A stretch of DNA of 64,000 nucleotides from Sclerodactyla briareus (lineage: Eukaryota > Echinodermata > Holothuroidea > Dendrochirotida > Sclerodactylidae). Positions 12,060 to 20,914 of the stretch are shown here, in pieces. Both the position numbers and the translations under genes were made by a program. The notes under the pieces are model-generated. The model made no database searches. It saw nothing but the letters and a program-made list of their open reading frames with translations, and was not told where the DNA came from. Within the stretch, counting starts at the first letter, position 1, and each line of letters begins with the position of its first letter. The stretch spans positions 114,374 to 178,373 of the forward strand of contig JAODTK010000998.1 in NCBI GenBank assembly GCA_026419785.1. The letters run 5' to 3'.

Positions 12060-12446
12060 GATACTGGAAAATACGAACACTGCCCAACAGCAGTATAGTG
12101 TGTAGGTCTATAGTCGCCGTCGTCAGTATCATGAGTCGTCATTGCTATATATGATGCAGAGGAGTCACGTGACAGGTGATGGACTGATGTAGGTCAGTTA
12201 CAAGTGCTACTATATGGTCATGGTGTTCATTTTTACAATATGTATAATTATCAAGTACGCTTTTGTTGTGTGGAGCAGCAGCGCTAGCAGACAACTTCGC
12301 TACGGTGAGTGACGGGTTCCCCGGTTGCTGCAGCTTTTCAGCGGTTCTGCCACCTGATTGGCACTGCCATCACCTGACCCTCTGTAACGAGAGCAGCCAT
12401 CGTAGACACAAACCATCGCTTTTTTTTGTTGGCCAACTTTCGCAAG

Positions 12447-12532
12447 GAGCAACGGTATCCGTACCTGACCAGGGGTTGCCTGCAAATCCTATAGGGTACC
12501 CTGTGGACAGCTATTACAGTGAAAATAGATTG
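12447..12532 (+). CDS. Weak candidate exon upstream of the 12775 exon
   Basis: After a pyrimidine-rich tract and AG (tggccaactttcgcaag), one frame reads ATVSVPDQGLPANPIGYPVD and then SYYSENR, before a poor GT donor (gtgaca). The frame is open further upstream to 12263, where a strong GTGAGT donor at 12303 competes. It could be an upstream exon of the candidate at 12775-12946, but neither the borders nor the family are established. Confidence 0.22.
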
Positions 12533-12577
12533 TGACAACTTCACCACTCATCTAGCTTATACTACAACAGCTACAAC

Positions 12578-12749
12578 CAGGGTTCAATTTAGTGATTTGT
12601 TTTCGATTCGCACTCTTCAATGAAAATGGCAGACTTCCCAAGACTCAGTGTGTGTTGCCTATTCACAGAATGTTAATTGTGGATATGATTTGCAATCATG
12701 CCAATTTGGCTAGCAAACTGCGATGCTAATCCAGTTAAATTGAACTCTG
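12578..12749. mobile_element. hAT-type MITE, 172 bp, with perfect 8-bp target duplication
   Basis: The element starts CAGGGTTCAATTTA and ends with the inverted copy TAAATTGAACTCTG. It is flanked on both sides by the exact 8-mer GCTACAAC (12570-12577 and 12750-12757). Terminal CAG-type inverted repeats with 8-bp duplications are characteristic of the hAT superfamily. The interior has no coding capacity, so it is a non-autonomous element. It sits 25 bp upstream of the candidate exon at 12775, close to that exon's acceptor. Confidence 0.85.
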
Positions 12750-12774
12750 GCTACAACAGGCTCGTCTGCAGTAG

Positions 12775-12946
12775 TCCACCTCGTCAGTCCATGCTGGAGA
12801 CGAGCCCCCACATTCATCTTACTACTACGACGTTGAGGAGCTACCTTCTGTGTCATCAACGGGAAGCTTGGCCCGCCAAGTATTGATGCGGCATCTGGAA
12901 CAAAGGCTGATATTAGCCGACCAAGCAAATCAACGCTATCCAGCCA
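12775..12946 (+). CDS. Candidate internal coding exon, unrecognised host gene
   Basis: The plus strand has 57 open codons reading STSSVHAGDEPPHSSYYYDV, then EELPSVSSTGSLARQVLMRH, then LEQRLILADQANQRYPA, before a consensus donor A|GTGAGT at 12947. The acceptor is a plain AG (ctgcagtag). Composition is strongly protein-like: an acidic, serine- and tyrosine-rich stretch followed by an amphipathic helix-like segment (ARQVLMRHLEQRLILADQ). This pattern suits an intracellular tail or linker. No family is recognised. The exon is squeezed between a hAT MITE ending 25 bp upstream and another inverted-repeat element starting 27 bp downstream. The minus strand is also open across part of this stretch but has no splice support. 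Confidence 0.45.
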
Positions 12947-12973
12947 GTGAGTGTCTTGATATAGTAGTATGAT

Positions 12974-13430
12974 GGGGTACCCGTCGACTGTGCACTTGAG
13001 CCTATCAACTGCTGTAATTTTTTGAACAGCCGCTCATGAATTTCAGAAGATGATTAATGTGAATTAGGAATGTTTCACCTTTATAATGATCCATTGGCTT
13101 CTATGTTCTGTACGTCAATGTGAAAAGTTACAGCCCATTTCCGATGACCTGTTTGCTGAAACTAAATCTGTCGAGTGTACCCGTCGAGTGCGGCCTGTAC
13201 TGGTTTGTGTGCGTATTTAAAAATTGTTAACGCGCGTAGTGTGATTTTTGAACGATGTTTGTTCCGCGGTGCAAGGAAACCAAATAAGAGTTAAATTAAT
13301 ACACCTTTCGGCAGATTTTTTTGCACAAAGCATTACGATCTATTTCCTGATTCTTAGCATATTTTTCAAAGTGATACGTATCATAATTCAAGGTGCGCAG
13401 GCGACGGGTATGCGCAGTCGACGGGTACCC
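12974..13430. mobile_element. Terminal-inverted-repeat element, 457 bp
   Basis: The left end GGGGTACCCGTCGACTGTGC is mirrored at the right end (GGGGTACCCGTCGACTGCGC on the minus strand), 19 of 20 bases matching. Both flanks carry ATGAT directly outside the repeats, a possible 5-bp target duplication. The tacccgtcga motif recurs inside, near 13179 and near 13402. There is no transposase frame, so it is a non-autonomous element. The superfamily is not identified. Confidence 0.7.
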
Positions 13431-14985
13431 CATGATACACATACATACATGGATGTATCCACAGAACCACAACACTTTTTGCAGTACAAAAAAGACAAGC
13501 TGGTCAACTCACGATGGTTTTTCGACTCTCGAGCAGCCACTTGACACAGTTGAGTCAATGAGCATTTGCTGAAAATGGTGAACTGGCCATGTTTGACTTT
13601 GACTGCCAAATTGACCTACAGAATTTGACAACACATTTTAAAATTTAGTTTGCTATACTTCCACACTTGCCTGCATGTGCATGGTAACCCCATCTGGAGG
13701 TCTTTGCACAGAATCAAGAAGAAGCAGACTGATGATAGCCTATATACTCTGCAACGATTAACCCAAAAATTTCTGATTCTTCTCAATATTAATTATGATA
13801 CATTCCATGAATAAATCACCAGCCTGCCATAGCCTAACCCAATACTTTACGGAACACTTCAACATCACCAGCAGTGACATAACGATAACACTAACACTCA
13901 GTAACACTAACAACAGACGCTGTAACTAAAGTTAGGCTAAACACTAACATTGCACTAGCTGCCAATAATACCAAAACACAAGTTAGGCTAGCCTAGGTCC
14001 TGATTACGTTACTCGTTAGGGCCTGTCTTTAGCCTAGGCCTAGGGCCTAACTCAAATGGCGGTATGCAATCTTTCCAACCTTCGAATTAGGATGTGACGT
14101 TCTAGGATAGCTGCAGCACCGACGGTTTAAATTATCTTCTCAATAATCATTATTGCAATGTGCTATGCTGAGTGAAATGAATAAGCCTGAGCCGAACTTG
14201 CAAAAGAGATTGAAAGTGAAACTACTATTCTTCGATTAGGGTTGCCTGCGCCTAGCTCCGCAAAAGTCTCTGAAGATACCATATGAATGGAACGCGGTCG
14301 AAGGCTAAATCATATTCTCTGATACTGAATTTGGGAAATCAACATTACATGTTGGTGGTACGCGTACATCATTGTATTCAACTATTCATCTCATAATTTG
14401 AATTCACATTTCGTTGAAGATCTGGGCCGAGTGTTCAAGTTACAATAATTTAGGTTTCACAGTCCATCTGGCAACAGCTGTTGCCAGTGGTTCCAATAAA
14501 CTTTTGACCAATCAAGAACAGGATATATTAACTAGCAAAGATCTAACACTCCAGCAGGGAACGTTAGGTACAACGGGACCGGAAATTGCCTATCCAACTA
14601 AGGAGGCGGAAGGGAATCCGATTGCCATTAGCTCTAAGCGTTACAATTGCCGGCCAGTTTCATTCTTGTCCATATATCATTCACTCCAGTAACACAACAA
14701 AAACACCACCAATTGATTGATTGTTCTGCGAAATCTATCCTGCTTTCCACTTAAAATCCCTGCACACTTGTCAGTTGTGCATGGCCGCATGTGTCTTTTT
14801 TATGTGTCTGTAACTGAGCTTGTCGTCGTAGTGATCTTCGTTATGGTTTTGACCTCCGGGAAGCAAGTCCATTTTTTTGCGGGTTGGGGTGAGGAAAACT
14901 TGCCTGCACAATCTAGATAGCATATACTTTCCTGACCAGGTGTTTGATTTCGTCTGCCCACAGGCCCTGTATCTCTAGTTGTTAC
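13431..14985. other. No confident gene
   Basis: Contains nested cctagg/aggcct palindromes near 13990-14050 and an open frame at 14414-14692 (92 codons) with no recognised domain or splice pattern. Nothing else identified. Confidence 0.45.
14468..14487. repeat. Perfect 20-bp palindrome
   Basis: CTGGCAACAGCTGTTGCCAG is an exact palindrome with a CAGCTG E-box at its centre. It stands alone in unannotated DNA. Confidence 0.7.
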
Positions 14986-14989
14986 GGCT

Positions 14990-15345
14990 GTCATATGGAT
15001 CGATATCTCGTCTAGTCGTCGACTGGCCGACTGGCACGCTATTCCGCCGTTTGTCGGACCTGCGGCATTAATCCATTTGGTGATTGCGCTCCACATATTT
15101 CTGTCAATTGTAATTGCTGCTAATGCGTCCGATCCGAGATACAATCTGTCTAATGTTTTTGAGGTCTTGGTTAACTCTGTCTTGCACCAGGTTGTATTGG
15201 TCTTCCTCTTCTAAAGCTTGTCTGGGCCGGTGTTCTCGGCTGGCAGCCTCATCAGATAACCCACCAATCGTAATCTCTTATTCGCGATGCTCTCACTAGT
15301 CACTTCATTGTTCACTTGTATGCGGTCGTTACAAGTCATCGTTGC
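14990..15345 (-). mobile_element. LINE open reading frame 2, C-terminal fragment
   Basis: The minus strand carries the conserved tail found after the reverse transcriptase in several non-LTR families: NKRLRLVGYLMRLPAEN (usual form RRLRWxGHxxRxP), then in a shifted frame TTWCKTELTKTSKTLDRL (usual GRPxxxW...DL), and then DRNMWSAI (usual DRxxWRxxV). One frame change separates the first motif from the second, so the copy is dead or carries a sequencing indel. No RT catalytic core is seen upstream; the sequence there is interrupted at 15538 by a MITE. Clade assignment is not possible from this tail. Confidence 0.65.
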
Positions 15346-15537
15346 TTAAGGTGAATGGCGAACTGATCCTCCGTCAGCATGCCTCCTAATAGATTCCTTT
15401 GGGAGACATCATAGCGTTTCCCATGGTTTTCGTTAATCTCCAAACTTCGCTCGAAATATAAGCATCGAATGGCCGGATCCTGATTCTTCAAATCAATTTC
15501 GCGCTGGTGAAAGCGATATTGCGTGTAAGATGCCATA

Positions 15538-15905
15538 CCCAGCCAACACAAAAACGTTTTAAAACTATTTTTTTTTTAAACCAAAATGTTTCGTCGCCGA
15601 ATTTGTTTGCTATATTTTTGTTTGATAAAACGAGTGGTATCAAAATTTGTCTAAAACCTTTTCAAAACATTTTTGACAAACGTTGCGCATAACTGTTTCT
15701 CGAAAATTCACTTCTTGAACTTGTTTGAAAAGGTTTGGTGGCAAAAGTTTTGCGTAAAAATGTATCTTACAAATGTTCGCAAACCTGTTACTCAAACGTT
15801 TTTTGAATGGTATTAAAACGTTTCCATAACATTTTATTTTTACTCAACAAAACATTTTTTCTAAACAGTGGGGAAATTTTTCGAAAACGTTTCATGTTTG
15901 CTGGG
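15538..15905. mobile_element. MITE with CCCAGC...aacgtttt terminal inverted repeats
   Basis: The left end CCCAGCCAACACAAAAACGT is matched by the inverted right end CCCAGCAAACATGAAACGTT. The 368-bp interior is full of aaacgttt and its variants in both orientations and has no coding capacity. No clear target duplication was found. It is AT-rich and can fold back along much of its length. Confidence 0.75.
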
Positions 15906-16334
15906 AAGCTAGTTTTCTTCCGACGCTGTATGAATCAATCACATACCGGATAACGTGAACTTTAGTGTAATCCCCGTAGGCTCTTCACTTCCTATATATA
16001 GATCACACTATATAGCCCCCCCACACACAAATATTACAGTTCCTTTGATTACCACGACGGTATTTTTTTTTCTGTTAAAATATGAATTACCGTTACCCTG
16101 GCAGATATTTTTTTCCACGCCCACATAAATAATGCTCATACTTCCCTGTATTCAGTATTTATTTATTCATTTTGTTTTCAAATTACCTATCAATTTCAAT
16201 ACATCAACTTTTTTGACGGTGCAGGGTAAACCCGACTTTGCTGAAGTCGACTCTCCGTGATTCGAAGATATAAATATCCACATCTATCCCACGAGTCGTT
16301 CAAAATCCACCAGTGCAAATGTCGACTCCCACAA
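15906..16334. other. No gene seen
   Basis: AT-rich spacer between a MITE and the satellite block. Nothing recognised. Confidence 0.5.
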
Positions 16335-17225
16335 TTGCCTCACTGCGTTATGTCCAGTGTTACTATGTCCTGTGCATCGACCAATTGCATAACTGCCCAT
16401 GTCAAATGGTAACCAAATGTCCAATTGCTGATCAACGATAACTGCGGCCAGGTACATTTTTTACTATATTTTTCCAATGCCCCGATCACTTGCAATACCT
16501 GCGCCATGTACGGGTTACATAATACCGCGTGCATCGATCACTTGCCAACGCGCATGTCCGAAATGCAACACCGATACTTGAATAACGGCGGCGCCAAGTC
16601 TAAGTTCCCCTCCGTCTAACAAATGTCATTGCATACTTCGCCATGTGCCGTGTTTACCAATATGTCAATGCACTGATCAATGGCATAACTGCGCCATGCT
16701 TAGTGTTACATATGTCCTTATGCACCATCATTGACATACTCATCGCCATGCGTAGTGTACCTATTTCCTATGCAACCTAATCAATTACATAACAACATCG
16801 CCATGCTTAGTTTACATACCTAATGCACCTATCAATTGCATAACTACACCATGATTAGTGTTACATATGTCCTATGCAAACCGATCATTACATAACATCG
16901 CCAGTCCGGTGTTAAATATGGTCCCCATGTGCACCGATCAATTGCATAACTGCGCCATAATCAAGTGTAACCCAGATGCCCAATATACTTACAATTGCAT
17001 ACTGCGGCCATGTACAGTGTTAATTTCAGTCCATGCCCATCAATTGCATACTGACTCCATGTACGTGTACCACCTATATGTCCAATGAACCAATTCATTG
17101 CATAATTAACTAAACGCCATGTCCAGTGTTATCTATATGTTCAATAGTACTGATCAATTGGCATACCATCGCCATGCTTCTATTGTTACATAGGTCCCTT
17201 CGCCGATCAATTGCCTAACTGATCA
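16335..17225 (+). repeat. Degenerate satellite, about 17 units of about 52 bp
   Basis: The words gatcaattgcataact, gcgccatg, agtgttacatatgtcc and atgcacc recur in fixed order at 50-55-bp intervals. The clearest units lie between about 16660 and 16960; outer units are more eroded. Units differ by substitutions and 1-3-bp indels, so the array is old and not homogenised. There is no spacer/repeat alternation as in CRISPR, and no coding capacity. Confidence 0.85.
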
Positions 17226-17885
17226 TACACGTGATGTTAATCTCTGTTATATTCAGTTCATTATTACTATGGATGCGTTTTATGGGTCCGTCACTATGCA
17301 CAAATGGTCACTACGTCGAATAATAAGGCGTCGATTGTATAGAAAGGGTCAGCCACTATAATGACACAGTGGTCCACGTCATTTGACGGAAAGTCTACTA
17401 CAACACAACACCTATCTCGGCCTATTTTACAGTGAATTTTGATGCTCCCTATATCCAGAAGAGGGGACAATTGACTAGTTTATGCAAGCGTAAATCACAA
17501 CCTCAAATATGTGCTGTCGGGCCCAAAATAAAACCGCACGCGAATATTTCTTTCTTTCTCCGTAATCCTTTGTAATCATAACTTGAAAGATGTAGTCAAC
17601 TTCCATCAAGTTAGTTATCGCTTCCCTAAAACGATTTTTTGTTTTTATCGTCTAAGTTGAAATGGGAACACCAATGTTTCGCGTATATACTGCCAGGCAT
17701 CAGATGCGGTTTTATTATTATTATTTATTAGATACTATCATTGTTGAGAAGGAATTGACAGTAGCCCTTGAATGACATGCAGTGTGTATGTTTTTTGTCT
17801 CTAATGACGGGTATCCACGCAATCGATATTAAATAACAATTCAAAAATCCCGCATTATATTGGCGCCAGACTCAGTCAGCGCTGT
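17226..17885. other. No gene seen
   Basis: No exon or element recognised; a short att-rich run lies near 17714-17730. Confidence 0.5.
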
Positions 17886-17889
17886 CTGC

Positions 17890-18122
17890 TCTAAAAGTGA
17901 TCTGCAGTTGCCGGAGGAGCTCAATGTGATCGGTCCTTTTCAAATTCTCAACCTAGCTGTGCGTATGAAGTAGGTAACCGAAGATAAAGTGCCTCGACCA
18001 AGGACACACGCGGTAGGACTGAACCCACGACAAGAGAACCACAACCCAGAGCTTCACCGCGAGGTACCCGCGTCTCGCCGTCGTGTCTGCCCGTTGACGT
18101 CACTGGGCCAACCGCGGGAGGA
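17890..18122 (-). mobile_element. tRNA-derived SINE
   Basis: On the minus strand the 5' part holds an A-box-like TTGGCCCAGTGACG and, about 80 bases on, a B-box-like GGGTTCAGTCC, the two internal polymerase III promoter elements. These are followed by gtgtccttggtcgaggcact, a body motif common in marine-animal SINEs (usual form ccttgggcaaggcac). The A-to-B spacing is longer than in a plain tRNA gene, so this is a retroposed element, not a tRNA gene. No clear target duplication was found. Confidence 0.65.
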
Positions 18123-18977
18123 AAAAACTATTTACACATCGGAACATATTGAGGAGTGTGTTACGGTGTTCGTTTAATTACTCCACACCCACCGATGAGG
18201 ACGGAAAAGAAATGTTATAACCAACGATGGTAGTTGGTCATTTGTTCGTTGCCCTCATCTTTGCCTTATTATGCTCGGCATTTGGAAAAATATACTATCA
18301 TTTTTATTATCACATCATACTATTTAATCCTTTCAGCCTACATGAGATTTCTTTCATGTTCACGAAATACATCTATCATATTATGTATCCGTTTCGGCCT
18401 ATATTATAGTGTTGTTGATTCTATCTCCGTTTTTTTTATATGGGTGATTCCATATTTCGGTAAAATGGGTGAATATTGGCATTGAGAAGTTGTTCATCAT
18501 TTAGCCCGGCTCATTTTCCTATCCTATGTTTTCAGTTTGTTAAGCCTATCCAAATAGGACAAAGCTCATTGCCAAAAGAGTAAATTTCTTAAATATTTTA
18601 ATCACACTACGAGGTAATTTGCATCGTAATGGCCTCCCCCCCCCCAAAATTCAAATCTTAATATATCTGTTTCATAATTCAATGAATCAAATAATTGAAA
18701 TATGTATAAACAATATAATCATCCACGATCAAATTGTTTTTTTGGTGGAGACACTCTGTTTCTGACAGCAGGGGCCCTGCGAACGATTTTTATACGGGGT
18801 TGCCTGAGGCTTTCCTACAAAAACCAACCTCACCCTACCCCTAAGTAAAACCTATAATTTCGTCATTTTCATTTTTCAGATTTTTTTCTTTTGCAAATTT
18901 TTTCTATATTTTTTTCATAGTTATTTCATAGCGAGTCGCGTGATTCCGTAGACGTACAGTACACCTGATGTCCCGCG
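18123..18977. other. No gene seen
   Basis: AT-rich; overlapping hydrophobic plus-strand frames at 18227-18485 come from T-rich DNA and have no splice or domain support. A C run lies at about 18638. Confidence 0.45.
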
Positions 18978-19064
18978 TTACGGTACCCTAATCTTATTAC
19001 GCAGCACGAGCAGGGCGACCATGAGCAAAAGCAAAATAACAGTGACAGCGGCTAAAATCCAGTT
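18978..19064 (-). CDS. Weak candidate terminal exon encoding a membrane helix
   Basis: Directly after a good acceptor (ttgcttgtccccttaaccag) the minus strand reads NWILAAVTVILLLLMVALLV, then LRNKIRVP and a stop: 29 codons including the stop. That is a complete transmembrane helix followed by a basic stop-transfer tail, as at the end of a type I membrane protein. Against it, the exon is very short, no upstream exon was identified and A/G-rich plus-strand DNA easily yields leucine-rich minus-strand frames. On the opposite strand, 19185-19238 also has acceptor and donor signals, which cannot belong to the same gene. Confidence 0.25.
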   Translation of the reverse strand, partial: NWILAAVTVILLLLMVALLVLRNKIRVP

Positions 19065-19400
19065 CTGGTTAAGGGGACAAGCAACTCAGGGTCCCCATTA
19101 TGGGCCGCCGTCCAGGAGGGTAAAGGAAGTGGAGCGTCCTTCTTTCCATATTATCCTTGATCATATTACTTTAACGTCTTTCAGGTGTGGTAATGATCGG
19201 GGCGGCGATCTGTGTTGCATATTGCGGGGACCATTGAGGTGAGGCACCATCTAAGCCGGAGCGCCATCATGGGTTGGCCCCCGGGGCGTAGCGAACAGGG
19301 GAATTTGCAGTTTTAAAGCCGACCCCATAGGCAGGAAACGGCACTTCTGGGTCATAAAGGCATACATGCAACAACGCTAAAATTCGGCATGAATCCCGAT
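19065..19400. other. No confident gene
   Basis: Holds a 54-bp plus-strand segment (19185-19238) between a pyrimidine-rich AG acceptor and a GTGAGG donor. Otherwise unassigned. Confidence 0.35.
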
Positions 19401-19403
19401 TTT

Positions 19404-19570
19404 TTTATTCAAGAAACATTCTTAAAGGAACTGATCATGTTTATTTCGTGCAATCGGCCACCGTCGGTTGTTACGCGCGTGGTACAAGAATGTTTTTTGT
19501 TTTGTGTTTTAAACAGACCTCCCCCCCCCCCCCCAGCTTGCAGAAACCGCATTCCCGGACCGTAATGACG
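19404..19570 (+). repeat. Dispersed repeat, copy 1 (partners near 20580 and 20757)
   Basis: The order gaaacattctta, ggaactgatcatgtttatt, gcaatcggccaccgtcggttg, ggtacaagaa, a C run, then cagaaaccgcattcc is shared, with divergence, with 20757-20912. Family unknown. Confidence 0.55.
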
Positions 19571-20579
19571 TAGCAATGTCCCTAAAACTGGCATATTTCA
19601 GAATCATAGTTCTAGAACGTACTGATCTTGAGGGGGATCTGCCAACGTCCGGTGGAACCAAGCGGTCCAGGATAGGTTGTTCATGCGTGAAAAACAGAAT
19701 TAAATCATTATTGGCTGCGAGATGGAACTCTTACTGCCGCTTGGAACTTGTTCGCTATCGTGATCTCACGAAGCTTCAGTAGATTGTTCCAATCTCTGAA
19801 CGTTCTTGGGATAAAGAAAACTTAAGCAGTCATTTTTTGCTGCTAGTGTTGAGCGGCTCTAGTGTTGGTGTGCCGAGAAGGGTCGATTAACTGTTTTGTT
19901 TTGGGTTGTGGTGTGGGTTTTTGTTGGTTTGGTGACGTGATCATAATGGGAATCGAAAGGTGACGATTGATTGCCCTCGAACCCGACGACTGGTTGCAAG
20001 AGGCTGCAATCCCAACTCCGTCATATATGGCAACGGCCCCGGGGGACTAGAGTTGAAGTCGTTAAGCAGAATCTAGAAGCCTATTGAACAGATGTTCAAT
20101 TGGGTAGTAGGCCTATTAATTGAGTAAGTTAAGCAGTCTGAGGGGCCAACACATCGGGGAATATTCAAGTAGGGGTCGCACTTAGGTCTTATAGGCTGAC
20201 TCCTTGACGCCCTGTGGGCAATGATCGAAATTCCTCATAACAAAAGCATGAGTGTGATTCGCCGTGGCAGCGATTTTGAGGTTTCATGATCATTTGATCA
20301 TCCAAGAAAGCTTACTAGTCAGGGTAACACCCAGTAGGAGTGGCTCTTAGTCTCTGCAAGAAGGAAGTCCTTAGCTTAAAGCCAAAAATCTTGGCGTTCT
20401 AGCATGGGTAGACGCATAACAAAACCTTTTTAGCATTTATTTTTGCCAGCTTATAGCGTTTAAGATCCCTTGGAGGGTTATGTGATCCTATTTGTTTATG
20501 AATTTCTCTGTCAACACACCGTCATTGGCAAATAATCCAGTTCTCAAGCTAAATTGATCGTGTGTATTTCCTTTACATT

Positions 20580-20912
20580 GTGAGAAACGTTCTGAGGAAC
20601 TAATTGATGTTTTCCTTACAATTTGGGCCACACAGTGGGTCCGTATCTAGGGACAAGAATTTTGAGCTTATGCTCCCCAGATTGCCGAAACGGTGCCTTC
20701 CCATGTGTTTTGGCCGAAGCACCATCCCGAAATGGACAATAATTTCTGAAATGTATATCTCAGAACACTCTTTAAGAACGATCGACGTTTATTCATAACA
20801 ATTCGCGCCACCATCAGTTGAGGCGTACCGTACAAGAAAAAATAGTCTTTCTCCCTTACCCTCCACAGACAACCCCCCCCCCCCACATCAGAATTGCAGG
20901 GAGCGGTACTTC
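20580..20912 (+). repeat. Dispersed repeat, partial and full copies
   Basis: 20580-20643 (gagaaacgttctgaggaact...gggccacacagtggg) and 20757-20912 (cagaacactctttaagaacg...gcgccaccatcagttg...C run...cagaattgcagggag) match the 19404-19570 repeat. The two lie about 180 bp apart, suggesting an old tandem structure. Confidence 0.5.
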
Positions 20913-20914
20913 CG

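Noticed and set aside
12710-12928. Minus-strand open frame over the 12775 exon
   Set aside because: Its end runs into the hAT MITE and it lacks splice signals, whereas the plus strand has an acceptor and a consensus donor.
16335-17225. Regularly spaced repeats resembling a CRISPR array
   Set aside because: There are no unique spacers between constant repeats, the whole 52-bp unit repeats, and the genome is eukaryotic.
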